Below, in pieces: positions 42,265 through 51,815 of a DNA stretch of 64,000 nt. Every line of letters starts with the position of its first letter. The first letter of the stretch is position 1. The DNA is from Mariniflexile maritimum (lineage in GTDB: Bacteria; Bacteroidota; Bacteroidia; Flavobacteriales; Flavobacteriaceae). The stretch is from the NCBI RefSeq assembly GCF_009746565.1, contig NZ_WRPN01000009.1, positions 1 to 64,000 of the forward strand. The letters are read 5' to 3'. A program made the position numbers and the translations under genes. Below the pieces are notes generated by a model that did not search any database, was not told where the DNA came from, and saw nothing but the letters and a program-made list of their open reading frames with translations.

Positions 42265-42298
42265 AAAAGTCCTTGGTGGCAGATGGCCAAGGACTTTT
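42265..42298 (+). terminator. Terminator after the Gre-like gene
   Basis: AAAAGTCCTTGG and CCAAGGACTTTT form a perfect 12-base stem with a 10-base loop and flanking T-run. Confidence 0.75.
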
Positions 42299-42404
42299 CT
42301 TTTTCTTACAAAATGGTAATTCTATAATACAAGCAAAAAAAGTTGTAACAGCAATAAATGCCGATAAACGCATCTTTGTAATGTAAAATTTTAAAAACAT
42401 AATT

Positions 42405-43052
42405 ATGAAATACATAGAAAAAATTTCTTTAGCTGTTCTGTTATTGCTTGGGTTTACAACCATTTCCAACGCCCAAATTAATGATGCCGCAGCACAATTT
42501 GGTGTAAAAGGTGGCGCCAACTTTTCAAATTTATATAACGATGATGTGGATGATAATAATGTGCTAACCAGTTTTAACGCTGGGGTTTATGCTACCTTGC
42601 CCTTAACCGATTTTATGGCCATTCAACCAGAGGTTTTATATTCCAGAAAAGGTGCCGAAATGGTGTACGATAACGCTTTTGTTTCGGGAACGGCAAAATT
42701 TAAGTTAAACTATATTGAAGTGCCCGTATTGTTAAAAGTGAACCTAGCTAAAAACTTGAGTGTGCATGCGGGTCCTTATTTTTCTTATTTGGTAGATGCG
42801 CAAATAACCAATGAAACCGATAGTGGAAGCTTTGATTTTGAAGAAACTTATGATAATGATGATTTTAACAAATTCGATGCCGGTTTAGCCGCCGGTATAG
42901 GTTTGGATTTTGATAAATTTGGTATTGGCGTGAGATACAATTATGGCCTTTCTACGGTTGGTAAAGAACGTACCATTGCCGGACAAACCTACACCATTCC
43001 TGATGGGAAAAACAGTAATTTGAGTTTGTACTTGGCTGTGCAGTTAAACTAA
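42405..43052 (+). CDS. Outer-membrane beta-barrel (PorT/OMP_b-brl) protein
   Basis: The 215-residue protein begins with a signal peptide (MKYIEKISLAVLLLLGFTTI, cleaved after NAQ). The mature part is a beta-barrel with the family signature FGVKGGANFSNL at the start, AIQPEVLYSRKGAE, YIEVPVLLKVNLAKN and VHAGPYFSYL in the middle, and an amphipathic last strand LSLYLAVQLN. Many Bacteroidota carry multiple such barrels of unknown cargo; a PorT-like role in secretion cannot be shown from sequence. A variant -7 box CATCTTTG lies near 42372. Confidence 0.85.
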   Translation: MKYIEKISLAVLLLLGFTTISNAQINDAAAQFGVKGGANFSNLYNDDVDDNNVLTSFNAGVYATLPLTDFMAIQPEVLYSRKGAEMVYDNAFVSGTAKFKLNYIEVPVLLKVNLAKNLSVHAGPYFSYLVDAQITNETDSGSFDFEETYDNDDFNKFDAGLAAGIGLDFDKFGIGVRYNYGLSTVGKERTIAGQTYTIPDGKNSNLSLYLAVQLN

Positions 43053-43082
43053 ATTACAAATTTGCACAACAGCAAAATAAGC

Positions 43083-43106
43083 AAGTGCCCAATAAAACGG
43101 GCACTT
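43083..43106. terminator. Bidirectional terminator
   Basis: AAGTGCCC and GGGCACTT pair around an 8-base loop with T- and A-runs. It lies between the beta-barrel gene and the convergent DUF4403 gene. Confidence 0.75.
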
Positions 43107-43113
43107 TTTTTAT

Positions 43114-44523
43114 TTATTTCAATCCATCAACCGTTACGCTAATATTGCCCGTTACCTTTAAAAACGCCAATATGGCTGTATTGGTTAATTGTATTTTTTG
43201 AAAATCGATATCGTTCATGGTGCCGTTTACAAAAACACCGGTCATGGGCGAATAATTATTAAGGTAACTTAACATGGTTTGTTTGCCTTCATCTAAATTT
43301 GGTTGGATGGAATAGCGGCAATTCTCTTGTATTTTTTTTAAAATCAAGCCTTTGGCCAGCCAATTGGCGGTTTTTATCAATTTGTTTTTGGTGTCTAACA
43401 CGTAATCGAGTTTTTCAAAATACACTTCTTTTTTGGCACCATCGTATTGCGGGTTCCCTTGCAGATAGATGCTGCCGTTCACGGCCCCTTGCAAATCGAG
43501 CGCAATCACCATGCCTTCATTTTTATGCCACAACGCTACTTTTTTCACCGTTACTTTTTTTGTGCCCGAGCCAAATTCTTGTCCCGAAAAATTCTTGGTC
43601 ATTATTTTTGAAGCATCCTCATAAGTGGAAATGGCTATAATATTGGACGTAACGTGATTTGGCATTTTTTCAACAGGCTTCAAAACAATGTTTTTAGCAT
43701 CGAATTTCGATTCGGGCTGTTTGCCAATTAAGGTTTCCATGGTACATTTCATGCCCATTTGCAGCAATACGTTGTCTTTTTTCAGTTCAGCATCGGTGGA
43801 ATAAATTTCAATGGGCACAATTCTAAGCCAACTTTCATAATCGTCGCTCATCTTAAAAGGCACTGTTAGTTTCTCAATAGCGGCCAAAACGTTTGGTTTA
43901 AAATCCATCGAGGTTTCTATGGCTTCATCGATGCTTTTTTCAATAGAGCTCCTAAAAATTTTTACGGCAGGGTTTACAAGATAGGTTACCGGTACATTTT
44001 TGCCATAAACGACCATGGACGGACTTTCTTTCCATTGCAGGTCGGTTATCTGCGTTTTCGATTTTAATTTCCAGTTCGACAGCCCAATGTGGCTAGTTAA
44101 CGTTACCACGCCATTTAAGTTAAACTCATTTGTTTTATACAGATTTACCCCCATGGCTTGGGTGCCTATTCTATATTTAACGATGGCTTTTAAAGGAAGC
44201 ACGGTTTTTATTTTTCCACCTTTTGAAGCGTTGTCGTTTTGAATGGTGATGGGCGCTTGTTTCCAGACCTTTATTTCAATATCATCATCTTCAATGGTTT
44301 TGTCTTCATAAATCAAGCCTTTTAAAATGGTGTTTATTTGATTTTCAATATCCTTTAATTTGATGCTTACAGGTACGTTTATAAACGAGGGAGTATGGTC
44401 GTAAACTAACGGAGCTGCCTCTTCGGGTTCGGGCTTTATGGTCATTAATTGTTGTTTTGAGGCACAAGCGGTGTTAACAAGTACAGTTATCAGCACACTA
44501 AAAAACACACTATATTTAAGCAT
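43114..44523 (-). CDS. DUF4403 family lipoprotein
   Basis: The 469-residue protein has a lipoprotein signal (LITVLVNTAC, acylated Cys near residue 19) and matches the DUF4403 pattern, beginning with SFINVPVSIKLKDIENQINTILKG (about 50-75). The mature part is long and beta-rich with repeated modules, similar to BPI/SMP-like lipid-binding folds in which a hydrophobic groove carries lipid. Its function is not established. A minus-strand -7 box TATTTTTG at 44550-44543 lies 20 bases ahead of the start. It is convergent with the beta-barrel gene. Confidence 0.85.
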   Translation of the reverse strand: MLKYSVFFSVLITVLVNTACASKQQLMTIKPEPEEAAPLVYDHTPSFINVPVSIKLKDIENQINTILKGLIYEDKTIEDDDIEIKVWKQAPITIQNDNASKGGKIKTVLPLKAIVKYRIGTQAMGVNLYKTNEFNLNGVVTLTSHIGLSNWKLKSKTQITDLQWKESPSMVVYGKNVPVTYLVNPAVKIFRSSIEKSIDEAIETSMDFKPNVLAAIEKLTVPFKMSDDYESWLRIVPIEIYSTDAELKKDNVLLQMGMKCTMETLIGKQPESKFDAKNIVLKPVEKMPNHVTSNIIAISTYEDASKIMTKNFSGQEFGSGTKKVTVKKVALWHKNEGMVIALDLQGAVNGSIYLQGNPQYDGAKKEVYFEKLDYVLDTKNKLIKTANWLAKGLILKKIQENCRYSIQPNLDEGKQTMLSYLNNYSPMTGVFVNGTMNDIDFQKIQLTNTAILAFLKVTGNISVTVDGLK

Positions 44524-44841
44524 TAACAGACTTTTTTATTGGCAAAAATAGCAAATGTGCACTGTATTTAAACAAACTATTTTTTATGGAACAACAGCAT
44601 TTAACGATTGCCGATGTTAAGCGATAATTTAGGCAGGTAAACCAGAAAAAATGAACAAAAACAGTAAAGAAATGCTACATTAAATAAGGCTGCTTTTTGG
44701 TTAACGTGCTTAAAAATGCACCCGAAATGATAAAATAACGATAAGAAATGTAATAATTTTTATTTTTTATTTGCACGCACTTAGAATAAAACCTACATTT
44801 ATAAATAATTAATTTTTAACAAAACAAAAATCAACAGAACT
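44524..44841. other. Intergenic region between divergent genes
   Basis: It contains the -7 box of the DUF4403 gene (44550-44543, minus strand) and upstream DNA of the DUF5679 gene, with a near-match TTATTTGC at about 44765. I see no other gene or repeat. Confidence 0.45.
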
Positions 44842-44982
44842 ATGGAAGGATATTGTGTAAAATGTAAAGACAAAAAGGAGATAAAAAATGCTGCTGAAGT
44901 TACTATGAAAAATGGTAGAAAAGCAATGAAAGGCAAATGCCCAACTTGCGGAACAGGCATGTTTAGAATCTTGGGTAAATAG
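44842..44982 (+). CDS. DUF5679-type zinc-ribbon protein
   Basis: A 46-residue frame encodes a compact zinc ribbon: YCVKC near the start and CPTC in KGKCPTCGTGMFRIL near the end give a four-cysteine site. The intervening KKEIKNAAEVTMKNGRKAMK is the typical spacer of DUF5679. No function is known; a role in binding RNA or DNA is likely from the fold. It is followed by a strong terminator. The small size makes it easy to miss. Confidence 0.85.
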   Translation: MEGYCVKCKDKKEIKNAAEVTMKNGRKAMKGKCPTCGTGMFRILGK

Positions 44983-45007
44983 CGTCTTGCAAAACCTTAT
45001 TAAAAAC

Positions 45008-45045
45008 AAACTGGTTTAGTTTACAATGTATGCTAAACCAGTTTT
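45008..45045 (+). terminator. Terminator after the DUF5679 gene
   Basis: AAACTGGTTTAG and CTAAACCAGTTT form a perfect 12-base stem with a 13-base loop and T-run. Confidence 0.75.
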
Positions 45046-45204
45046 TGTGTTTTATAGTTTCCCGATAGCGCGTTTGCCTATTATAAGGAATGAGCCTCAC
45101 TTCTTACAAATATTTATTAAAAGGTTTTACTTATTATAGGTTGCTTTTTTCTTTAGGAAATTACAGTTTTCTGCACATTTGGAAGTATAAAGAGAGGTTA
45201 AAAT

Positions 45205-45933
45205 TTACCGTTTCAGGCAATATAAAATGCCGCCCAATAGGTGCTGCCTAAAATTTGGTTCGGCATACGATTCGATGGTGTGGCCAAGGCCTGTGTAGAA
45301 CGATCGGCCGCCATTAAATTCATGATACCACGCGATGGGGTGAAAAGTGCCATTGTTGCCACCTTCATAAGTTGACTCATCTAAAGTTAGCAGTACGTTT
45401 ATATCCTTGTTTATCGATTTAAAATTATACCATTCATCAAAACGAATCCATTGTTTTGGCAAGTGTTTGGTAGCAAGATGTTTGTTGTTTATATTGTTTA
45501 GAGTTGCCGTTGTTGGTTTTGGATGGTTCACAAAATAGGCACCCACAAGTTTGCCAAACCAGGGCCATTCAAACTCCGTGTCGGTTGCGGCGTGCACGCC
45601 CATAAAACTACCGCCATTTTTAATATAGGTTTCAAATGCCTGCTCTTCATTGGCATTTAAAACATCGCCCGAAGTGTTTAAAAATAGAACCAATTTATAT
45701 GGTTTCAAATATTCAGTGGTGAATAAAGAGGCATCTTCAGTATTTGTAATTTCAAAATGGTTGGTTAGGCCCAATTCTATAATGGTTTCAATGCCAGTTT
45801 CAATAGATTTGTGCCTAAACCCACTCGTTTTGGTAAAAACAAGAACCTTGTCTGGACTGCCGGAATGGAGGGAAGGTTTACAGGCTACTATTAAAAAAGC
45901 AAACAGAATTATCAGGGTTTTTTTCACGAACAA
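45205..45933 (-). CDS. ThuA-like domain lipoprotein
   Basis: The 242-residue protein starts with a lipoprotein signal (LIILFAFLIVACKPS; Cys near 18) and then has a ThuA/glutamine-amidotransferase-like fold: DKVLVFTKTSGFRHKSIETGI at the start, NGGSFMGVHAATDTEFEWPWF in the middle and FYTGLGHTIESYAEPNFRQHLLGGILYCL at the end. ThuA proteins act on sugars such as trehalose or as periplasmic glycan enzymes; the substrate is unknown here. It abuts the AraC-type regulator gene (1-base spacing) and is probably co-transcribed with it. Confidence 0.88.
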   Translation of the reverse strand: MFVKKTLIILFAFLIVACKPSLHSGSPDKVLVFTKTSGFRHKSIETGIETIIELGLTNHFEITNTEDASLFTTEYLKPYKLVLFLNTSGDVLNANEEQAFETYIKNGGSFMGVHAATDTEFEWPWFGKLVGAYFVNHPKPTTATLNNINNKHLATKHLPKQWIRFDEWYNFKSINKDINVLLTLDESTYEGGNNGTFHPIAWYHEFNGGRSFYTGLGHTIESYAEPNFRQHLLGGILYCLKR

Positions 45934-46836
45934 TTAATTTAAGGACATTAAATACTTTTTTGGGGTGGTACCATATTTCTTTTTAAAGGCGGCTATAAAA
46001 TGGCTGCCGGTGCTGTAGCCTACTTTAAGCCCAACTTCGTTCACGTTGTTTTCGCCCGATTCCAGTAATTTTCGGGCAACCTCCATTTTATAATCGAACA
46101 AAAAACTAAATACCGAATCGCCATAAATTTGTTTAAAGCCTTCCTTAAGTTTTTTTAGGTTCAGCCCAATCTCGTCTGCAAGTTCCTGTAAACTGGGGGG
46201 TTCGGCCATACGCGACACTATAATATCTTTCGCTTTGCGTATTTTAATTACATTGGTTTCATCGGCAAGAAACGGGCATTGCTCAATATTGGCATCCTCA
46301 CTTCTGTTGAAATATAAGCTTAAAAGCTCGTATGATTTTCCTTTGAAGTATAAATCCTTGATGGACTGGTTGAGGTTGTAGTTTACAAGTTGGTTCAAAA
46401 CAATGGACATGGAAGGGCTGATGCTGCCATCTTTATAATATTTTTTGTCTTTATTGTCTTCATTTAAAAATGAAATATAATCGGCTTCCTGCGAAAACAA
46501 CCCATGGAATTTCTTTATGGAAATGAGAACCGAGACCATCCATGAATTAGGTGAAACCTGAAGGTTAATGGGCAAATCCTGTTGCGGATTGTACAATAAC
46601 AGCGAGTTTTCCTCAAGGATGTTCAACAAATAACGACCTTCATTAAAAATAAATTTACTGGAGCCTTTTATGCAAAAGTGAAATTGGATATAAGCACTAT
46701 TAATATCTTTAACAAGGTTTTGGGTGGTGTTGCCGTCGTTTTTATAGACCAGAACCATAAAACCATCGTCCACTTTGGTTTCTTCAAACGAACTTTTAGC
46801 GTTGTTTTTTTGGGTTGTATTTTCGTTGTTTAACAT
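45934..46836 (-). CDS. AraC-family regulator (PchR-like), divergent to hemA
   Basis: The 300-residue protein has an N-terminal ligand domain (about 1-180, with IQFHFCIKGSSKFIFNEGRY) and a C-terminal AraC HTH (about 205-300: SLQELADEIGLNLKKLKEGFKQIYGDSVFSFLFDYK ... VGLKVGYSTGSHFIAAFKKKYGTTPKKYL). PchR-type members sense siderophores or iron. Its start is 188 bases from hemA on the opposite strand, and a palindrome TTTAGA-N5-TCTAAA lies just ahead of its start. A role in controlling haem genes or iron supply is plausible. The ThuA gene follows in the same transcript. Confidence 0.88.
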   Translation of the reverse strand: MLNNENTTQKNNAKSSFEETKVDDGFMVLVYKNDGNTTQNLVKDINSAYIQFHFCIKGSSKFIFNEGRYLLNILEENSLLLYNPQQDLPINLQVSPNSWMVSVLISIKKFHGLFSQEADYISFLNEDNKDKKYYKDGSISPSMSIVLNQLVNYNLNQSIKDLYFKGKSYELLSLYFNRSEDANIEQCPFLADETNVIKIRKAKDIIVSRMAEPPSLQELADEIGLNLKKLKEGFKQIYGDSVFSFLFDYKMEVARKLLESGENNVNEVGLKVGYSTGSHFIAAFKKKYGTTPKKYLMSLN

Positions 46837-46842
46837 ATATTA

Positions 46843-46859
46843 TTTAGATTAATTCTAAA
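46843..46859 (-). promoter_or_regulatory. Palindrome upstream of the AraC-type gene
   Basis: TTTAGATTAATTCTAAA is an inverted repeat with 6-base arms (TTTAGA/TCTAAA) and a 5-base centre, only six bases before the start. The half-site TTTAGAtt also appears in the feoA promoter repeat (15596-15603). Confidence 0.45.
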
Positions 46860-46991
46860 TTAAGCAATTGAAAAGCCTTGATATAACTGCAAAAATATGA
46901 CAAATATCATATATTTATTAAAAAACGGCCTAAAAAACCACCAGCGATACTTAAAGTTCTTTTAGCGTTACTTTTTTAATGCGCATAGATA

Positions 46992-46999
46992 TACATTTG
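46992..46999 (+). promoter_or_regulatory. -7 box of hemA
   Basis: TACATTTG fits TAnnTTTG, 24 bases before the hemA ATG. Confidence 0.6.
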
Positions 47000-47023
47000 C
47001 TTTCAGATTTTTCAAAATAACCA

Positions 47024-48286
47024 ATGCACCAATATAATATATCTAAAAGCAAATACTTTTATGCCATAGGGTTAAGCTACAAAAAAGCCGATGCCAACAT
47101 AAGAGGTCTATTTAGTTTGGATGATGATGCCAAAAGTGCATTGCTCAATCAGGCCAAGGAAAGCGCTATTGAAAGCTTGGTGGTAACATCTACCTGCAAC
47201 CGTACCGAAATTTATGGCTTTGCAGAACACCCGTTCCAACTCATACAATTGCTTTGCGATAATGCCAGGGGTACGGTTGAGGAATTCCAAAAAGTGGCCT
47301 ATGTATATAAAAATAGCGATGCCATTGCGCACATGTTTCGCGTGGGTTCAGGGTTGGACAGCCAGATTTTGGGCGATTTTGAAATTATAAGTCAGTTAAA
47401 AGTTAGTGCCAGAAACTCCAAACTACTTGGGTTGCTCAATCATTTTACCGAGCGTTTGGTAAATGCCGTTATTCAAGCAAGCAAGCGCATAAAAAACGAA
47501 ACCGATATTTCTTCGGGCGCAACCTCGGTGTCATTTGCTTCGGTTCAATATATTTTCAATACGGTTAAAGATGTTTCAAATAAAAACATCTTGCTTTTCG
47601 GTACCGGAAAAATAGGTAGGAATACCTGCGAAAATTTGGTGAAGCATACCAAAAACGAGCAAATAACCTTAATAAACAGAACAAAGGACAAAGCCGAAAG
47701 AATTGCAGGAAAATTTAACCTAGTTGTTAAGGATTATGCCAATTTGCAGGAAGAAATACAAAGTTCGGATATTTTAATCGTTGCAACGGGCGCACAACGC
47801 CCAACCATTGACAAGCACTTGATTCAAACCGATAAGCCTTTATTGATTTTGGATTTGTCCATACCCAAAAACGTCGATGCCAATGTAGAGGAATTGGATA
47901 ACGTGTTGTTGGTACATCTTGACCATTTATCGCAGATTACCGATAAAACACTCGAAGCCAGAAAAGCACACATTCCATTGGCCGAAGCAATAATTGAAGA
48001 GGTAAAAGCTGAATTTAACGATTGGTTGGAAACCCGCAAATTTGCCCCAACCATTAAGGCGCTAAAACATAAATTGCAAGATTTTGCTGCGGCCGAAGTA
48101 GAAAGCCAACGCAAAAAAAACACCAATTTTAATGAAGCCCAAGCAGCATTAATAAGTAATTGCATCATTCAAAAAATAACCAATCACTTTGCACATCATT
48201 TAAAGGATGATGGCATACCTACCGATGAAAGTCTGGAACTCATAAAAAAAGTGTTTCAGTTAGAAGAACCCATATTACATGTCTAA
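47024..48286 (+). CDS. hemA: Glutamyl-tRNA reductase
   Basis: HemA makes glutamate-1-semialdehyde from Glu-tRNA, the first committed step of the C5 haem pathway. The 420-residue protein has the catalytic domain with nucleophile Cys in VVTSTCNRTEIYG (about 52-64), the shikimate/NADPH domain with LLFGTGKIGRNTCENL (about 190-205), and a C-terminal dimerisation helix region (KFAPTIKALKHKLQDFAAAEV, about 340-400). Motifs are intact. It overlaps hemCD by eight bases. The HemA of haem-regulated bacteria often turns over by proteolysis; nothing in the sequence speaks to that here. Confidence 0.95.
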   Translation: MHQYNISKSKYFYAIGLSYKKADANIRGLFSLDDDAKSALLNQAKESAIESLVVTSTCNRTEIYGFAEHPFQLIQLLCDNARGTVEEFQKVAYVYKNSDAIAHMFRVGSGLDSQILGDFEIISQLKVSARNSKLLGLLNHFTERLVNAVIQASKRIKNETDISSGATSVSFASVQYIFNTVKDVSNKNILLFGTGKIGRNTCENLVKHTKNEQITLINRTKDKAERIAGKFNLVVKDYANLQEEIQSSDILIVATGAQRPTIDKHLIQTDKPLLILDLSIPKNVDANVEELDNVLLVHLDHLSQITDKTLEARKAHIPLAEAIIEEVKAEFNDWLETRKFAPTIKALKHKLQDFAAAEVESQRKKNTNFNEAQAALISNCIIQKITNHFAHHLKDDGIPTDESLELIKKVFQLEEPILHV

Positions 48287-49853
48287 AATTATAAGAATTG
48301 GTACGCGCGATAGCGAATTAGCGTTATGGCAAGCCAAAATAGTACAAAGTCAGCTCGAAAGTTTAGGATATAAAACACAACTGGTGCCTGTAAAATCTAC
48401 AGGCGATTTAGTTTTGGACAAACCCCTATACGAAATGGGCATTACCGGCATTTTTACCCGAACCTTGGATATTGCCATGTTAAACCACGACATTGATATT
48501 GCGGTGCACTCATCAAAAGATGTGCCCACGGTGTTGCCCAAAGGCATTGTTCAGGCCGCCATTTTAAAACGTGGCAACGTGCACGACACCCTGGTTTTTA
48601 AAAACAATGAAGAATTTTTAGGCTCTAAAGAAGCGGTAATTGCCACCGGAAGTTTACGCCGTAAGGCACAATGGCTTAACCGTTTCCCAACACACACGGT
48701 GGTCGATTTACGCGGCAACGTGAATTTACGATTGCAAAAACTGCAGGATAACCCATGGAACGGTGCTATTTTTGCAGCTGCAGGTATTGGTAGAATTGGG
48801 CTAAGGCCCGAAAACGCCATCAATTTAGATTGGATGATCCCAGCCCCTGCACAAGGTGCCATTATGATAACCGCTTTGGCGGAAGATGATTTTGTGAAAA
48901 CCGCGTGCGCGGAACTAAACCACGAAGAAACAGCACTTTGCATAGCCATTGAACGCGAATTTTTAAACATTTTAGAAGGCGGATGTTCAGCACCCATAGG
49001 CGCTTTGGCAGTTATAAAAAATGAAGAAGTTCACTTTAAAGGGGTGTTGTTGAGTTTGGATGGCTCAAAAAAAATTGATGTAACGCGTGTTAAAAAATTA
49101 GGCGAACACCACGATATAGCTGCATTTTGTGCCAATTTAGTAATTGAACGTGGAGGCAAACGCTTAATGGACGCCATTAAAAGTTCCGATAGAAAAGCAA
49201 CGGTGTTTTCTACCAAAAAATTAACGGAAGATCAGCGCTTATTGTTTCATGAGAAAGTAGTGGTTGAAAGTGCCGATTTTATAAAAATAAGCCTCAACCG
49301 CATCCATCCGCGTTTTTTCAAAAAAGAAATCCAAAACGTGGTAATAACCAGTAAAAACGCGGTAGAATCGTTAATAACCAATTATTCTGCCATCGAACTT
49401 CAGTTTAAAAATATTTATTGCGTGGGCAGGCGCACTAAAAAACTGGTAGAAACCAAAATTGGCAAGGTGGCACATTTTGAAAACAGTGCTGAAAAATTAG
49501 CTAATTACTTGGTGGAATTTATGGAAGGTACCGAAGTAACCTATTTTTGTAGCGACTTAAGGCTGGACGACCTCCCAACCATATTGGAAAAAAACAACAT
49601 AAAAGTAACCGAGGTTGAAGCTTACCAAACAAAATACGATGCGGTAAAATTACCCGAAAGTATTGAAGCTGTAATGTTTTACAGTCCTTCAACCGTGCAA
49701 AGCTTTATAAAACAAAATGAAGCCCATGTTATTGCCTTCTGTATAGGGGAAACTACGGCAAAAGAAGCTAAAAAATATTTCAGCGATGTAAGGACTGCAA
49801 AAGTGCCAACCGTAGAGAGTGTTATAGAGTTGATAAATGAGCACTATATTTAA
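48279..49853 (+). CDS. hemC: Fused hydroxymethylbilane synthase / uroporphyrinogen-III synthase (HemC-HemD)
   Basis: This 524-residue bifunctional enzyme should do two steps of tetrapyrrole synthesis. The N-terminal half (about 1-300) is HemC: IRIGTRDSELALWQAKIV, VHSSKDVP with the catalytic Asp, and the cofactor cysteine in LEGGCSAPIGAL. The C-terminal half (about 305-524) is a HemD domain, with FKKEIQNVVITSKNAVESLI, NIYCVGRRTKKLVET and AVMFYSPSTVQSFIK. The HemC motif set is complete. HemD sequences diverge quickly, so that domain is judged from order and length. The fused form, following hemA in the same operon, is common in Flavobacteriia. Confidence 0.93.
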   Translation: MSKIIRIGTRDSELALWQAKIVQSQLESLGYKTQLVPVKSTGDLVLDKPLYEMGITGIFTRTLDIAMLNHDIDIAVHSSKDVPTVLPKGIVQAAILKRGNVHDTLVFKNNEEFLGSKEAVIATGSLRRKAQWLNRFPTHTVVDLRGNVNLRLQKLQDNPWNGAIFAAAGIGRIGLRPENAINLDWMIPAPAQGAIMITALAEDDFVKTACAELNHEETALCIAIEREFLNILEGGCSAPIGALAVIKNEEVHFKGVLLSLDGSKKIDVTRVKKLGEHHDIAAFCANLVIERGGKRLMDAIKSSDRKATVFSTKKLTEDQRLLFHEKVVVESADFIKISLNRIHPRFFKKEIQNVVITSKNAVESLITNYSAIELQFKNIYCVGRRTKKLVETKIGKVAHFENSAEKLANYLVEFMEGTEVTYFCSDLRLDDLPTILEKNNIKVTEVEAYQTKYDAVKLPESIEAVMFYSPSTVQSFIKQNEAHVIAFCIGETTAKEAKKYFSDVRTAKVPTVESVIELINEHYI

Positions 49854-49962
49854 CACGACTTTCTATAATTATTTAGATATTTGCGGTTAATTTTGCACGG
49901 GATAATTTCGCAATACCAGATTTAGAAATGTTCCCATATTTTAAGTGAAATAACGAGCTGAA

Positions 49963-51705
49963 ATGAAAAGAGAATCTTTACTCAATTATATTTATAGGTT
50001 TTTTGATATTATCGTTCTTTTTTTTATAGTATTCGATTTTGGCTACGATTTCGCTGAAAACTTTACCGCGCCACATGTTCTGGGGTTATTGGTTTTGTCC
50101 TTTTTTCTTTTGCTTTTCAATACGGCAAAATTTTTTATATACAAGGTAAAATCCAACAAAAAAATAGCCCTGGTAAACATGGTTATTATTTCGGTGCTGC
50201 TTCTACTATCGCTTTTTGTTGCTTTAGGCAATATGGAGCATAGCTACCTTGTAAGACTCCAAAAAATAAAACCTATTCTTGAGGGTGGATTGATCCTGTA
50301 TTTTCTATTAAGGTTAATGGTGTTGGTAAGGCACATTTATGATGTGTATTTTAATCCGGCCATTGTATTTGTGGGCAGTTTTTTAATTTTGGCCCTAGCG
50401 GGGGCTTTTTTGCTCATGCTTCCAAGTGCTACGCCCCACGGCATTAGCTTTACAAATGCATTGTTTACAGCTACCAGTGCTGTTTGCGTAACGGGTTTAG
50501 CCGTAGTAGATACCAGTACAGATTTTACGTTGGTAGGGCAATCCATTATATTGGTTTTGATCCAGTTGGGTGGTATCGGTATTTTAACCTTTACCTCATT
50601 TTTTGCTTTTTTCTTCAGAGGTAGTTCTTCATTCAAGGAAGGCCTGAATACCAAAGATTTTTTGGCCCACGAAGGGTTGAAGGATGTATTTAGGGTTGCT
50701 TTAAACGTAGTTGTTTTTACAGTGGCCATTGAAATTGTAGGCGCTGTTTTTGTGTATTTCTCGCTAACAAACAATCATTCAATAAGCAATAAAATTTTCT
50801 TTTCCGTTTTTCATTCCATATCGGCGTTCTGTAATGCGGGATTTTCAACAATTTCATCGGGTTTATTCGACCAAAACATTCGTTTTAATTACATGTTCCA
50901 ATGGATTATTATGGGACTCATCGTTTTTGGCGGTTTGGGGCATCACATCATCTTTAATTTTTTCAAATATTTAAAAACCTACGTGTTGGAGTTTTTCCAT
51001 AAAAAATACATCCACAAACGCGTTCCAGTGGTAACATTAAACTCGAAAATTGTACTATATACAACTTTTATATTGTTGTTTTTTGGCTGGATTTTTCTGT
51101 TCTTTTCAGAATACAACAACACGCTTTTAGAGCACAAAACCTTGTTTGGCAAAATTACAAATGCTGCTTTTGGATCGGTAACGCCCCGAACGGCAGGCTT
51201 TAATGTGGTAGATTATACACAGATGACGGTGCCTTCGTTATTGTTTGTTATCTTTTTAATGTGGATAGGGGCTTCACCCGCCTCAACCGGTGGTGGGATA
51301 AAAACCAGTACCTTTGCATTGGCTACCTTAAACATAATTGCTATTGCAAAAGGAAAAAGCAGGATACAAATTTTTGGCAGACGTTTTACGGCCGAATCCA
51401 CATCAAGGGCTTTTGCCATTTTATGCATTTCGTTAATAGTCATTGGTGCCGCTATATTGGCAGTATTGATTTTTGAACCTAAAGGCACGCCACTGCTTAA
51501 CGTTGTGTTCGAGTGTTTTTCGGCTTACAGTACCGTGGGGCTTAGTTTAAATTTTACGCCAACGCTTTCAGATACAAGCAAATACATTATTATTGCGGTG
51601 ATGTTTATAGGAAGAATAGGAATGTTGAATTTAATGATTGGTTTAATGCGCCAAATTAACCATCAGTTTTATGAGTTGCCCAAAGAAAATATTTTGATTA
51701 ACTGA
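49963..51705 (+). CDS. TrkH/KtrB-type potassium uptake channel subunit
   Basis: The 580-residue membrane protein is the ion-conducting subunit of a Trk/Ktr potassium system. After an N-terminal extension with about four membrane helices (about 15-115) it has the four M1-P-M2 repeats with selectivity-filter loops, recognised from TSAVCVTGLAVVDT, HSISAFCNAGFSTIS, TPRTAGFNVVDYTQM and SAYSTVGLSLNFTP; each has the central Gly. The SPASTGGGIKTSTF loop is typical. It works with the cytoplasmic RCK protein encoded 110 bases downstream. It interrupts the haem gene order. Confidence 0.93.
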   Translation: MKRESLLNYIYRFFDIIVLFFIVFDFGYDFAENFTAPHVLGLLVLSFFLLLFNTAKFFIYKVKSNKKIALVNMVIISVLLLLSLFVALGNMEHSYLVRLQKIKPILEGGLILYFLLRLMVLVRHIYDVYFNPAIVFVGSFLILALAGAFLLMLPSATPHGISFTNALFTATSAVCVTGLAVVDTSTDFTLVGQSIILVLIQLGGIGILTFTSFFAFFFRGSSSFKEGLNTKDFLAHEGLKDVFRVALNVVVFTVAIEIVGAVFVYFSLTNNHSISNKIFFSVFHSISAFCNAGFSTISSGLFDQNIRFNYMFQWIIMGLIVFGGLGHHIIFNFFKYLKTYVLEFFHKKYIHKRVPVVTLNSKIVLYTTFILLFFGWIFLFFSEYNNTLLEHKTLFGKITNAAFGSVTPRTAGFNVVDYTQMTVPSLLFVIFLMWIGASPASTGGGIKTSTFALATLNIIAIAKGKSRIQIFGRRFTAESTSRAFAILCISLIVIGAAILAVLIFEPKGTPLLNVVFECFSAYSTVGLSLNFTPTLSDTSKYIIIAVMFIGRIGMLNLMIGLMRQINHQFYELPKENILIN

Positions 51706-51815
51706 GTATAAAAATTACTGCGAATTCGCAAATTTACTAGGTGTGCATTCGTAGAAAAGAAATAAAGTTCCCTTCCAAGCTATAAAGATTTGAGGGGATG
51801 AAAAAACAGTAAACC

